64,000 nt of DNA from CAWBCI01 sp963787195 (GCA_963787195.1 CAWBCI010000070.1:53004-117003), one strand, 5' to 3'. Positions 26,476-36,104 are shown, numbered from the stretch's first letter. Numbers and translations are program-made. Notes: generated from the sequence alone by a model not told the origin.

Positions 26476-27117
26476 ATGGCCAAAAAGATCATTGACCTGA
26501 GCCACTTAATCAATGAAGCTATGCCGGTTTACCCGGGAACCCCGGTGCCTAAGCTGGAGAGATGCAATACTATTGAAAATGACGGTTTTAACGAGCACCG
26601 GCTGAATTTGAGCAGTCATACCGGGACCCATATGGATGCACCCTGCCATATTCTCCCAAATGCCAAATCCCTGGATGATTTTCCAGTAGAAAAATTTATG
26701 GGCAAAGCTGTAGTTATTCCCTGTGAAGGCCTGGATGAGATAAGCCTTGAAGATTTAGAAGAATTTGAAAGTATGATAAGGGAAGCAGATTTTGTGCTTT
26801 TCAGAACAGGTTGGTCGGGAAAGTGGGGCATCCCAGCTTATTTCGATGGGTTTCCCGCGCTTACACCGGAAGCTGCTAAATGGCTGACAGGTTTTAATTT
26901 GAAAGGCCTGGGGTTCGATGCCATATCAGCTGATTTCATGGATTCTTTTGACCTGCCGGTTCATCATATTCTTCTCGAAAAAGAAATACTTCTGATAGAA
27001 AACCTTAACAACCTTGAATTGCTTCCCAGGACCCCGTTTGAGTTTATCTGTTTACCCTTAAAAGTGGAGAAAGCTGATGGATCGCCTGTCAGGGCCGTTG
27101 CAGTAATTGAAGATTGA
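26476..27117 (+). CDS. Cyclase / kynurenine-formamidase-like metal hydrolase
   Basis: A 213-residue protein of the 'cyclase' family (PF04199) with the metal motif HTGTHMDAPCH (His48, His52, Asp54, His58). Family members hydrolyse N-formylkynurenine, isatin or related amides. The start ATG 26476 gives MAKKIIDLSHLI, the usual N-terminus; a TTG at 26452 extends the frame but is unlikely. It follows the dienelactone hydrolase gene, so both may act in one ring-opening or salvage route, which is inference. Confidence 0.9.
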   Translation: MAKKIIDLSHLINEAMPVYPGTPVPKLERCNTIENDGFNEHRLNLSSHTGTHMDAPCHILPNAKSLDDFPVEKFMGKAVVIPCEGLDEISLEDLEEFESMIREADFVLFRTGWSGKWGIPAYFDGFPALTPEAAKWLTGFNLKGLGFDAISADFMDSFDLPVHHILLEKEILLIENLNNLELLPRTPFEFICLPLKVEKADGSPVRAVAVIED

Positions 27118-27202
27118 AGGCTGAAGAGATCCTCTTCCTTTAGTTATGACAGTATCGGGGATTAATTTTTTAATTCAATATAAGAACGCGAATAGAAATT
27201 AT

Positions 27203-27318
27203 ACTTTGTGAAATTCTTTGTGATTTCGTGCTTCTGTGGCTATCATTCGAACTTGAAAATCCTCGTTTCCATATTTTAGCCACAAAAGCACAAATACACG
27301 AAGGATTTTCACCAAGAT
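27203..27318. repeat. Long imperfect inverted repeat with CTTTGTG-type units
   Basis: The left arm at 27203-27242 (units CTTTGTG, TTCGTG, TTCTGTGGC) is complementary to the right arm at 27277-27318 over about 40 bases with few mismatches, around a 34-base loop. It sits between two convergent genes, next to the 171-bp repeat. Similar 'CTTTGTG...TGTGGC' hairpins are, from memory, common intergenic repeats in this phylum. Confidence 0.75.
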
Positions 27319-27344
27319 AGAAAGTTCCTGATTCTTAAATCATT

Positions 27345-27515
27345 AATCAATGAGACTCAATTTTTTCAAGCGAAGCGAAGAAAAAATTGTTAGTCGAATT
27401 GATCCTGAAAAGACGAAGTCTTATTCGGGATCTGATGGGACTAAATTCCCCGTCTCTTGAGACGAATAAGAGATATTTCCTTAAGATACCCCGCTGCTTG
27501 CGGCGGGGTAGTTTA
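27345..27515. repeat. 171-bp multi-hairpin repeat, copy A
   Basis: Nearly identical over 171 bases to 36190-36360. It contains four hairpins: CAATTTTTT/AAAAAATTG; GATCCTGAA/TTCGGGATC with an inner AGAC/GTCT; CGTCTC/GAGACG; and TACCCCGC/GCGGGGTA. It lies between the convergent cyclase and aminotransferase genes, where the last hairpin could act as a terminator. Confidence 0.85.
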
Positions 27516-27600
27516 ATAATAATTAATTAATATATTCAGATTCCTGATTTATTAAAGCCCGTTTTGAAATTTCCAAACAAATGTCGTAAGTATGGCATTA

Positions 27601-28788
27601 TTAAATATTATCCAGACAAGAAAGGATTATTTCACAACTTTTTTGGATTTCTTCTTCAGAAATAATTAACGGAGGTCCGATTCTGAAAGAAATCGGGTTG
27701 AAGAGAAAAGGATCGACCAGGATGCCTTTTTCAATGAACAAACTTAAAAGCTTTTCCCTTTTTTCAGGACTTTCAACATCCAGACCCATCATCAAACCCT
27801 TGTAGCGGATTTGCTTTATTTCAGAATGTCCCGACAAAAAATCGAAGAACATTTTTCCCTTTTTATCTGCTTCATAAAAAATATGGTCACGGGTAAGGAT
27901 ATGCAAATTGGCCAGTCCTGCAGCACAACTCACAGGATGTCCCCCAAAGGTAGTGATATGCCCTAATTCAGGATGATGTGTGAGGGAAGACATAATTTCA
28001 GGAGACGATATAAAAGCGCCCAGGGGCATGCCGCCTCCAAATGCTTTGGCAAGCGCAAGTATGTCGGGAATTATCCCGAAATGTTCAAAACTAAACAGTT
28101 TTCCGGTCCTTCCCATGCCCATCTGAATATCATCCAACACCAGCAGAGTGCCTGTTTGATTGCATTTTTCCCGGAGTGCTTTCAGAAAACCTTGTTCGGG
28201 AAGTATGATGCCGGCTTCAGCCTGTATAGTTTCAGCAACTACGCAAGCAGTATCTTCTGTGATCTGGTCAAGGTCTTCAAAATTATTGAAAGCAAGATGA
28301 CTAATTCCGGGCAGGAGAGGGCGGAAGGCATTTTTTAGTTTCTCATTGCCTAAAATGCTTAGGGCGCCCTGGGTACCACCATGATAGGCGTTTTTAAAGG
28401 CTATGATGCCGCTCCTCCCGGTAAATCTCTTGGCCAGTTTCATGGCACCTTCAATAGCTTCCGAACCGGAATTTACAAAGTAAGTCATGCTGAGACTGGC
28501 AGGGAGAACTTCGCTCAGCATTTTGGCAAGCTCCACCTGCGGGGATTGAATGTATTCCCCGTAAACCATAAGATGCATGTATTTGCCGGCCTGTTCCTGA
28601 ACAGCCCGGATGATCTCCGGATTTTTATGCCCCAGGTTACTTACGGCAACACCCGAGACCAGGTCGATATATTTTTTCCCTTCAGGACTATAAAGATAAA
28701 TACCCTCTGCATCCGAGATCTCGATGCCCATGGGACGGCTTGAAGGAAGTCCCATATTTTCCAGGAATATCCGGCGATTGGAAATCAT
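27601..28788 (-). CDS. Class III PLP-dependent aminotransferase
   Basis: A 395-residue enzyme of the acetylornithine/ornithine/4-aminobutyrate transaminase group. Visible motifs: YIDLVSGVAVSNLGH, NSGSEAIEGAMKLAKR, AYHGGTQGALS, DDIQMGMGRTG (usually DE(V/I)QTG) and the PLP lysine in LAKAFGGGMPLGA near residue 247. It starts nine bases after the saccharopine dehydrogenase-like gene, so together they suggest lysine or 2-aminoadipate-semialdehyde metabolism, although acetylornithine aminotransferase activity cannot be excluded. Last gene of the operon running from 31583. Confidence 0.88.
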   Translation of the reverse strand: MISNRRIFLENMGLPSSRPMGIEISDAEGIYLYSPEGKKYIDLVSGVAVSNLGHKNPEIIRAVQEQAGKYMHLMVYGEYIQSPQVELAKMLSEVLPASLSMTYFVNSGSEAIEGAMKLAKRFTGRSGIIAFKNAYHGGTQGALSILGNEKLKNAFRPLLPGISHLAFNNFEDLDQITEDTACVVAETIQAEAGIILPEQGFLKALREKCNQTGTLLVLDDIQMGMGRTGKLFSFEHFGIIPDILALAKAFGGGMPLGAFISSPEIMSSLTHHPELGHITTFGGHPVSCAAGLANLHILTRDHIFYEADKKGKMFFDFLSGHSEIKQIRYKGLMMGLDVESPEKREKLLSLFIEKGILVDPFLFNPISFRIGPPLIISEEEIQKSCEIILSCLDNI

Positions 28789-28797
28789 CTTAATTCC

Positions 28798-29931
28798 TTA
28801 TATATCTTCAACTTTCTTATCATAAACAACTCCTCTTTCATTTAACTGGTCAAGGATAAAAGCGGTACATTCTTCATTTTTCCCTATAAACTCCGGAGCA
28901 GAAACTCCGGTGGTTTTGTAAAGCCCCGATGCTACCATACGTAAAGCAGCCGTCGCGGTATAACCCGTAGTCCTTGCCATTGAGTGAATTCCGCTTTCCC
29001 TGTCATAACGGTCAAACAAATTCCAGGTGATACGGCGAATATTTCCACCCGATTTTCCCTCAACAATTACCTTCATAACGGTCAGATCTTCATCATCCTT
29101 CAATTCCCAAATCGGGAAAAGTAATTGGCTTGTAAAGTCTATTGGCCGGATTTTCTGATCTCCTATGGTCATCATCTCCGGCCTGAAGAAACCACAATCC
29201 CTCAGTAATTTAATCTTTTCTATATGGCCAGGATAACGGAGGGTCTTTTCAATCATATTAGGGCATTTTACGGTCTTCATAAGGCTTCGTAAACCATCGC
29301 TGTTGAAGGCTTCTAAAGTTCCAATACCGGGGAATTCCATAAGTTCGGGTTCCGAGAGAGCCGGCATACTTACTTCTTTCCCATCCCTTATAAAGCGCGC
29401 TGTTCGGGTATATTCCTCGATCACATCGATAGGTGAAAAGGGGGCTTTGTATTCAAATGGCCATTGTCTCACAACAGGCAAACCACCCACATAAATTTTG
29501 ATCGAAGAAGTGGAATCCATCTGTCGCATGGAGTTTGTACTTAAGATATGGCTCATCCCCGGGGCTACTCCAATGTCGGAAATTGCAATGACACCTTTTT
29601 GCTTCGCCAATTCATCCAGTTCAAAAAGGTCTTCCGGGAAAAAAGCGATATCTATCACATTCTTTCCCTCATTTATTATTGTCTTCAGCGTTTTGAAACC
29701 CATGAAACCAGGCACAGCGCTCAGCACCATATCGGCATCCCGGACCAGGTCCCTGAGAGAATTCTCATCCGACAGGTCAGCTTCTACAGTTTTTAAGCCG
29801 TATTTCTCTTCCGCCAGCTTTAAACGATCGGGATTTTTATCACTGAGTACAACAGTAAATTTTTCATCTTTAAGGAGGTCGGCGGCCATGGGTAAACCAA
29901 CCAGACCTGCACCCAATACTAATATTTTCAT
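28798..29931 (-). CDS. Saccharopine dehydrogenase family protein
   Basis: A 377-residue oxidoreductase with an N-terminal Rossmann motif (VLGAGLVGLPMA, residues 4-15), LSDKNPDRL after the second strand, and DIGVAPGMSHIL before the C-terminal domain, as in the saccharopine dehydrogenase/LOR-SDH group. It probably interconverts saccharopine with lysine or glutamate and aminoadipate semialdehyde; a carboxynorspermidine-type reaction is an alternative. Its start overlaps the end of the upstream EamA gene by four bases (ATGA), indicating translational coupling. Confidence 0.85.
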   Translation of the reverse strand: MKILVLGAGLVGLPMAADLLKDEKFTVVLSDKNPDRLKLAEEKYGLKTVEADLSDENSLRDLVRDADMVLSAVPGFMGFKTLKTIINEGKNVIDIAFFPEDLFELDELAKQKGVIAISDIGVAPGMSHILSTNSMRQMDSTSSIKIYVGGLPVVRQWPFEYKAPFSPIDVIEEYTRTARFIRDGKEVSMPALSEPELMEFPGIGTLEAFNSDGLRSLMKTVKCPNMIEKTLRYPGHIEKIKLLRDCGFFRPEMMTIGDQKIRPIDFTSQLLFPIWELKDDEDLTVMKVIVEGKSGGNIRRITWNLFDRYDRESGIHSMARTTGYTATAALRMVASGLYKTTGVSAPEFIGKNEECTAFILDQLNERGVVYDKKVEDI

Positions 29932-30839
29932 GTGAGAATTTGCTTAAAAGGTTTCTTTTTTATTTGGGCGATCAATACACCAGTGATAACGATTATCATT
30001 CCCAAAATTTTATTTCTTGTAAAATTTTCAGATATAAAGATATAGGAAAAAACAGCGGTAAATACCGGGATCAGGTTCGAAAATACGTTCGCACGGCTAA
30101 CTCCGAGTTTCTTGATTGCCATGGTAAAAAATATGAAGGCCAGTGAAGATGCAAAGATGGCAAGCTGTAAAAGTGATGTCCATACTTCTGCTGAAGGCCT
30201 GATCGTCAGGAAGGAACGCAGATCGAATATCAGGAAAAGCGGAAGAAAAAGAAATACTCCTATGATATTTTGATAGGCAATTATATTCAGGGAGGAATAG
30301 GAGTAGGATAATTTTTTAAGAAAGATAGAATAGATGACGGCTGAAAAAACTGCCAAAAGTAAAAAGACAATTCCGAGGGGGGCAGCGTTCAGGGAGAAAT
30401 CCCGGTTCACCAACATCAGGCCGATTCCTGCAAAAGAGATGGCTATTCCGGAAATGTTCAGGAATGAAAGTCTTTCTCTCAAAATTATAAATGCAAAAAC
30501 AGGGGCAAATACCGGTATGGTGGCGATTATAACCGCTGCTATTGAAGGGGAAGCCAGTTTCAGTCCGTAGTTCTCACCTATAAAATAAAGAAAGGGGTTA
30601 AAAAAGGATGAGATCAGGAATAATTTATAATCTTCCTTACGGATCTTTTCAAAGCGGCGCGTTATGATGATAAAGGCCAGCAGGATGATCGATGAAAGGA
30701 TCAGTCTCAGGAAAATAGTTGTGATCGGCGAATAGGTCCTCAAAACGATAGAAGACCACACAAAGGACATTCCCCAGAAGACCATCGAAAGGATTACGAT
30801 AGGATAGATCCCTATACGCGCAGAAGTATTTATTTTCAT
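29928..30839 (-). CDS. EamA/DMT-family transporter
   Basis: A 303-residue membrane protein with about ten hydrophobic segments in two EamA repeats (MVFWGMSFVWSSIVLR at the start; TFFTM-like and LGVSRANVFSNLIPVFTAVFSYIF in the second half). Substrate unknown; position between a methyltransferase and amino-acid enzymes suggests amino-acid or amine export, as inference. It overlaps the next gene by four bases and its start overlaps the previous stop by one base. Confidence 0.9.
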   Translation of the reverse strand: MKINTSARIGIYPIVILSMVFWGMSFVWSSIVLRTYSPITTIFLRLILSSIILLAFIIITRRFEKIRKEDYKLFLISSFFNPFLYFIGENYGLKLASPSIAAVIIATIPVFAPVFAFIILRERLSFLNISGIAISFAGIGLMLVNRDFSLNAAPLGIVFLLLAVFSAVIYSIFLKKLSYSYSSLNIIAYQNIIGVFLFLPLFLIFDLRSFLTIRPSAEVWTSLLQLAIFASSLAFIFFTMAIKKLGVSRANVFSNLIPVFTAVFSYIFISENFTRNKILGMIIVITGVLIAQIKKKPFKQILT

Positions 30840-31583
30840 CAGGATCTTCCGGCTTCGTTCAATATTCCAGTATAATGTTTCAGGGAGCGAAGCAAGAGGG
30901 CTAGCAAAGCCGCTCCCAGAAGGGCGTAAAATGAAATCCTGAAGAGTAGGATTTCATGGTAGGCAAAATAATAACGAAGCTGGTCGACGAAAAAAAAGCC
31001 GAATACTGTTGCCAGTATGCCCGAGTATTCCCTTCTCAATATGGATTTGAATGAGAATGGAAGTTCGTTTTTAATTTTATTTTTTGAAGAAGGAAGAAAG
31101 GCGGGGACTTTTTGTGTCCAATCAAGATAAGATTGTCCGAATTTTCTTTCCAGGAATCTTTCCTCAGCAAACATAATGCGTTCATAATAAAGCCAGAAGG
31201 CAAGAGTAACAGCAATGAAAAACCAGAAATTAAAAGTGAATATGACGATCCCTATCCACATCAGGTAATTTCCCAGATAGAGCGGATGACGGACCATGGA
31301 ATAGATCCCGGTGGTATTGAGTGATTCGGCAACCTGATTTTCGGTATTCCTTCCGGAAGTTCCCTTGGGAGTGGTACCGATCGCCAGGGCACGGATCAAA
31401 AATCCCAATCCGCTGACCACTACAGCAAAAGCAGTCAGAATAATTTGCTGAGATTCAGTGAGCTCAGTATTATGCACCCAGGTAAACTACCGGGACTGCT
31501 GCCAGGAATAAAATAACAGGGATCTGTCCCCGATGCTTGAACAGGAAGTTCCCGCTTTTTTCAAATGAATCTATTAGGGCCAT
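30839..31583 (-). pseudogene. ICMT/PEMT-like membrane methyltransferase, frameshifted near its start
   Basis: The main frame (30839-31477) encodes a multi-pass protein with the isoprenylcysteine/phospholipid methyltransferase motif TGIYSMVRHPLYLGNYLMWIG and ERFLERKFGQSYLDW. Its only local start is a GTG at 31477. Upstream, in another frame, 31583-31470 encodes 37 residues starting MALIDSFEKSGNFLF, which is the N-terminus expected for this family, and it ends in TAA overlapping that GTG. A perfect -7 box (31603-31610) sits 20 bases before ATG 31583. I infer a one-base frameshift around 31470-31480, either a real mutation, a sequencing error or, less likely, programmed shifting. First gene of a four-gene operon. 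Confidence 0.8.
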
Positions 31584-31602
31584 CAGGCTATGAATTAGGC
31601 TG

Positions 31603-31610
31603 CAAAATTA
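31603..31610 (-). promoter_or_regulatory. -7 box of the methyltransferase-EamA-dehydrogenase-aminotransferase operon
   Basis: TAATTTTG on the minus strand matches TAnnTTTG exactly, 19 bases before ATG 31583. It supports translation starting at 31583 rather than at the GTG 31477. The remaining gap to 31827 shows nothing else. Confidence 0.5.
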
Positions 31611-31827
31611 GGAAAAATTCGGGGCAAGCGAAAAGAGTGTTTTTTATTGATATTTAACAACCTTTATTTTCTCAATAATATGGCTGATTTCAATTTTTTT
31701 TAGCCTTAATCGGGCATCTCATAAATAAAAAATGTAATATTGAAGATCGTTAAGATAAGGTTCAGAATTATTAATTTGATTTTTATTAACTTTCATTCTT
31801 TACCTTTACCTACCCAAAAAACCAGAC

Positions 31828-33474
31828 GTGTTAAAAGAAAACTTTGTTAAATACTTTGAAGATAGTATAAGGAAAAACTGGGATTATCCTGCCTTGACCG
31901 ACTATAACGGGGAGTCGTTCCGCTATTTTGAAACAGGCATGTGTATATTGCGTCTTCACAAACTTTTCAGGGAGGCCGGTATAAAGGAAGATGATAAAAT
32001 AGCCCTTGTGGGTAAAAACTCTGCCCGTTGGGGGATACTTTATATCTCCATAGTTTCCTTTGGTGCAGTAGCCGTTCCTATCCTTCCTGATTTTAAATCG
32101 GATGATCTTCATGAAATAATTGTGCATTCCGATTCCATATTATTGTTTGTGGATGATACAATTTATGAAAAGCTGGATCAATCAAAAATGCCTGCCTTGC
32201 AGGGAGTTATTTCACTGAATACATTTAATTTGCTTGTAAGCAGGATTGAGAATCTTGAAAATATCCTGGATAATTGTAAATTAAATAAATCGACAGAGTT
32301 ACGGGATGCGGAACGCGAGAATTTCAAACTTCCTGAAATCCCGAACGACAGGTTGGCTGTAATTAGTTATACATCAGGCACTACAGGCTTCACAAAGGGA
32401 GTTATGCTTCCCCATAACAGCCTGGCTGCCAATATCCGTTTTGCGCAGCTGAATATGCCCCTGAATGCGGGCGACCGTATCGTTTCCTTCCTTCCTCTGG
32501 CCCATACTTTCGGTTGTGCATTTGAATTTCTGTTCCCCTTTACTCTCGGCTGCGATATTACTATCCTAACCAAAACCCCTTCACCACAGATTATCATGAA
32601 GGCTTTTGAAGAGATCAGACCCTCTTTGATCTTGTCAGTTCCGCTGGTCATAGAGAAGATATACAAAAAGCAGATCATGCCTTTGGTCTCAAAAACCCAC
32701 ATGAAAATATTGCTCAGGATACCCGGCATCAATCAAATAATATTCAAAAAGATCCGTGCAAAGCTGACCATAGTTTTTGGTGGAAATTTCCGCGAATTGG
32801 TTATTGGCGGGGCCCCCCTGAACAAAGAGGCTGAAAGTTTCTTTAAAAAGATTAAATTCCCTTTTACAGTGGGTTATGGGATGACAGAATGCGGACCCTT
32901 GATTTCCTATGTAAAATGGTCAGAGTTTCTTAAAGACTCTTCAGGCAGGGTAGTTGATACCCTGGAGATGAAGATCAATTCGATCCGGCCTGAGAGGATT
33001 GCAGGGGAGATCCTTGTGAAAGGTGAAAATGTGATGTATGGCTATTATAAGAACCAGGAGGCTACTGATCATATACTGGATGAAAGGGGATGGTTGCATA
33101 CAGGAGATCTGGGTTTGCTGGACAAGAATAATAATGTGTTTATTAAAGGCAGAAATAAAAGTATGATTTTAGGCCCTAATGGCAAGAATATTTATCCTGA
33201 AGAAATTGAATCGCTCTTCAATAATAAATACGCGGTGGCTGAATCACTTGTTGTGGAGCGAAAAGGTAAGCTAATTGCCATAATCTATCCTGATCAGGAG
33301 GTTCTGGAGAAGGAAAATATCAGCAAGGAAGACATTCCGATGATAATGGACCAGCATTTAAAAGCTGTGAATCAGAAACTCCCTGGTTACATTAATGTCA
33401 GTTCTTTAGAAATTCTGGATAAAGAATTTATCAAAACCCCAAAAAGGAGTATCAAGCGTTTCCTTTATAAATAA
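31828..33474 (+). CDS. AMP-dependent long-chain acyl-CoA synthetase
   Basis: A 548-residue ANL-superfamily enzyme that activates a fatty acid with ATP and joins it to CoA. Motifs: P-loop YTSGTTGFTKGVMLP near 180, FLPLAHTFGCAFEFLFPF, GYGMTECGPLISY, GWLHTGDLG and IKGRNKSMILGPNGKNIYPEEIE with the C-terminal Lys region (TPKRSIKRF). Length is slightly under the 600 residues usual for bacterial FadD15-type proteins. It starts at GTG 31828; the N-terminal sequence from there fits the family. Confidence 0.9.
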   Translation: MLKENFVKYFEDSIRKNWDYPALTDYNGESFRYFETGMCILRLHKLFREAGIKEDDKIALVGKNSARWGILYISIVSFGAVAVPILPDFKSDDLHEIIVHSDSILLFVDDTIYEKLDQSKMPALQGVISLNTFNLLVSRIENLENILDNCKLNKSTELRDAERENFKLPEIPNDRLAVISYTSGTTGFTKGVMLPHNSLAANIRFAQLNMPLNAGDRIVSFLPLAHTFGCAFEFLFPFTLGCDITILTKTPSPQIIMKAFEEIRPSLILSVPLVIEKIYKKQIMPLVSKTHMKILLRIPGINQIIFKKIRAKLTIVFGGNFRELVIGGAPLNKEAESFFKKIKFPFTVGYGMTECGPLISYVKWSEFLKDSSGRVVDTLEMKINSIRPERIAGEILVKGENVMYGYYKNQEATDHILDERGWLHTGDLGLLDKNNNVFIKGRNKSMILGPNGKNIYPEEIESLFNNKYAVAESLVVERKGKLIAIIYPDQEVLEKENISKEDIPMIMDQHLKAVNQKLPGYINVSSLEILDKEFIKTPKRSIKRFLYK

Positions 33475-33558
33475 ATTGAAACATTTATCAATATAACTAA
33501 ACATCAAGCTTCCCCTGTCTTTCTTATCTTTATGCATCTATTCATTAAACTAATGCCA

Positions 33559-35046
33559 ATGAAAAAAATAATACAATTATTTGCAGCAGGGCTGTTATTA
33601 TCGGCCTGTACACCTTCCGGCCAGTCATACGAAGCTAAAGAGATAGCTTCAAAAGTTCCTGTTCAGGAAGTGACCGTGATAAATAACGGAAACGTGATTT
33701 TTGGCGATTTCTTCACGGATAAAACTATGCGTATGGACTATTTTCATACCGGGAATGCTAAAGGTGAAGAGTTTGCAGTTGACCAGGTTGTGTCGGACGG
33801 ACCCTGGCCCGGAAGCAAAACCATTTTGATAGACCCACTCAAACTGGGTTTGTACTTTTATGAAGTGATCGATAAGAAATCAGGCATATTGCTTTATTCC
33901 CGGGGATTTGCAAGTGTTTTCGGGGAGTGGCAGACCATCCCTGAAGCGGAAACCCGCTATGGGACTTTTCATGAATCTATTCGCTTCCCATGGCCCAAAG
34001 GCCCTGTTACAATTCTGATGAAGCGAAGGGACGAACAGAATAATTTCAAGACGATCTGGACGAATGATATTGACCCGGCCTCCCGCCAGGTCAACCCGGC
34101 TGATATTAAACATACCAACAAAGTGGATGTCATTGCCGACAACGGACCGGCAAACCTGAAAGTGGATCTTGTAGTCCTTGGCGATGGATACTCAAAAGAT
34201 GAAATGCAGAAATTCAGGGATGATGCAAAGAGACTTACCGATGTCTTACTTGAAACCGAACCTTACAAATCCAGGAAATCTGATATTAACATCCGGGCTG
34301 TGGAGACTCCCGGCGAAGAATCAGGGGTTACCAAACCACACCCGGGTATTTTCAAACGCACACCCTTATCTACGCACTACAGCAGCTTTGATTCGGAGCG
34401 TTATGTGCTGACTTATGACAACCGCACCGTAAGGGACGTGGCGAGCCAGGTGCCCTATGATTTCATGGTAATCCTCATAAATGAAAAGACCTATGGAGGC
34501 GGAGGGATCTATAATCTCTATACCACGGTTTCGGTTGATAATAAGTTTTCGGATTATATTATGGTGCATGAACTCGGCCATCATATCGCTGCCCTTGCTG
34601 ATGAATATTACACTTCAGCGGTAGCCTATGAAGTTCCCGAAATAAAAGTTGAGCCCTGGGAAACCAATATTACCGCCTTGCTGGATCCGGCTAATTTGAA
34701 ATGGAAATCCCTGGTGGAAGAAGGTACCCCAATTCCCACACCATGGAATAAAACCGAATTTGATGCTTATGAATATGGTGTCCAGAAGGAAAGAGATAGT
34801 CTGCGCAAGGCAAAAGTGCCTGAAGCTGTAGTAGAAAATCTGTTCCAAATAGAAAAGAACAGGGAGGATGAAATCTTCTCTCAGGATAAATATAAAGATA
34901 AGGTAGGTGCTTTTGAAGGTGGCGGTTATACGCCCAAGGGCCTCTACCGTCCACAGCTCGATTGCATCATGTTCACGCGGCATATGGAATTTTGCAAAGT
35001 ATGCCGTAAGAGCCTGAACGATGTGATGGATACTTTTACCAAATGA
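33559..35046 (+). CDS. M64-family (IgA peptidase-like) zinc metallopeptidase, lipoprotein
   Basis: A 495-residue protein from ATG 33559 (MKKIIQLFAAGLLLSAC) with a lipobox LSAC. The N-terminal beta domain (about 30-190) is followed by the M64 catalytic domain with VVLGDGYSKDEM, ETPGEESGV and the zinc motif HELGHHIAALADEYY (HExxHxxxxxD). Family members cleave IgA hinge or other proteins; in an environmental bacterium the target is unknown. Probably surface or periplasmic. Upstream in-frame starts at 33532 and 33553 would only delay the signal peptide. Confidence 0.9.
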   Translation: MKKIIQLFAAGLLLSACTPSGQSYEAKEIASKVPVQEVTVINNGNVIFGDFFTDKTMRMDYFHTGNAKGEEFAVDQVVSDGPWPGSKTILIDPLKLGLYFYEVIDKKSGILLYSRGFASVFGEWQTIPEAETRYGTFHESIRFPWPKGPVTILMKRRDEQNNFKTIWTNDIDPASRQVNPADIKHTNKVDVIADNGPANLKVDLVVLGDGYSKDEMQKFRDDAKRLTDVLLETEPYKSRKSDINIRAVETPGEESGVTKPHPGIFKRTPLSTHYSSFDSERYVLTYDNRTVRDVASQVPYDFMVILINEKTYGGGGIYNLYTTVSVDNKFSDYIMVHELGHHIAALADEYYTSAVAYEVPEIKVEPWETNITALLDPANLKWKSLVEEGTPIPTPWNKTEFDAYEYGVQKERDSLRKAKVPEAVVENLFQIEKNREDEIFSQDKYKDKVGAFEGGGYTPKGLYRPQLDCIMFTRHMEFCKVCRKSLNDVMDTFTK

Positions 35047-35170
35047 TGATAAATTCTCTTATAGCGAATCATTTATAAGATTTTTTTAAATATTATACTG
35101 TCTTATATAATTGGTTTTTTTTAACTGGAGGATTATATATCGAAAATATTGAATATTTTTGAAGTGTTTT

Positions 35171-35187
35171 ACCGGACATAGTCTGGT
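35171..35187. promoter_or_regulatory. 17-bp near-palindrome (candidate operator)
   Basis: ACCGGAC-ATA-GTCTGGT shares 14 of 17 positions and the central GACATAGTCTG with the perfect palindrome at 25507-25523. It lies 101 bases before the OB-fold lipoprotein gene in an otherwise A/T-rich 240-base gap. Confidence 0.4.
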
Positions 35188-35287
35188 TCATAAATTATGA
35201 TGATAATTTCTTGATTTATAAATAAATGAAAATCATCATATTCTGTGTAAATAAATCAATATAAATAATAAATTTTATTAAATTTTT

Positions 35288-36034
35288 ATGAAAGGATTAA
35301 TGATGAAAATGAGACTTTTTTCTGCCATTTTAGTGATAGGACTGGGATTTATTCTTTTTTCCTGTAATAATACACCGGAACAGCCGGCACAGACCGCTAC
35401 TCTCCCAGATATGCATAAAGTTGTTGTGGATGAGGTCGTTCAGGGAAATACCTATACCTATTTGAGAGTGACTGAAAATAAGAATGACTATTGGGTTGCC
35501 ACTGGCAAAGGAAGCTATGCTCCGGGAGAAACCCTCTATTATGAAGGTGGTCTGGAAATGAAAAATTTTCAGAGTAAGGAATTGGATAAAACATTTGAAA
35601 GCCTCGTACTTGTGCAGGAATTCAGCAAGGAACCAACTAGCATTGGCGGCCAGACTATGCCCAAAGAATATGATCATTCCAAAGGTACTACTACCAGCAA
35701 ACTGGATTTAAAAATCAACCCTCCAAGTGATGGTATAACGATAGCTGAATTATATTCCAATAAAGGGAAATATGCCGGCAAAACTGTTAAGGTCAGGGGA
35801 AAAGTGACCAAGGTGAACACCGGGATACTTGGAAAGAACTGGATACATATTCAGGATGGCACCAGCGATGGGGATAATTACGACCTTACTATCACTACCA
35901 ATGATATTGCACAGGACAGTTCTATCGTAACTTTTGAAGGTAAAATAGGGCTGGATAAGGACTTCGGAGCCGGCTATACCTACTCTGTCATCATGGAAGA
36001 TGGCAAGAAACTGCAGGGTAGCTCTGATATGTAA
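35288..36034 (+). CDS. Lipoprotein with a C-terminal OB-fold domain
   Basis: A 248-residue protein with a lipobox FSCN (Cys near 26). Residues about 45-115 form a small beta domain (YTYLRVTENKNDYWVATGKG, APGETLYYEGGLEM). Residues about 148-245 look like an OB fold: KYAGKTVKVRGKVTKVN, GILGKNWIHIQDGT, ITTNDIAQ and VTFEGKIGLDKDFGAGY. Such pairs occur in uncharacterised Bacteroidota lipoproteins; possible ligand binding. Several in-frame ATGs near the start make the exact start uncertain. A candidate operator lies at 35171 and a strong terminator at 36105. Confidence 0.8.
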   Translation: MKGLMMKMRLFSAILVIGLGFILFSCNNTPEQPAQTATLPDMHKVVVDEVVQGNTYTYLRVTENKNDYWVATGKGSYAPGETLYYEGGLEMKNFQSKELDKTFESLVLVQEFSKEPTSIGGQTMPKEYDHSKGTTTSKLDLKINPPSDGITIAELYSNKGKYAGKTVKVRGKVTKVNTGILGKNWIHIQDGTSDGDNYDLTITTNDIAQDSSIVTFEGKIGLDKDFGAGYTYSVIMEDGKKLQGSSDM

Positions 36035-36104
36035 TATTTTATGAAAATAGAAGATCCTGGCAGTTTTAAAGCTTGATCTGTACTTAAAATTTATTTAACT
36101 AAAG

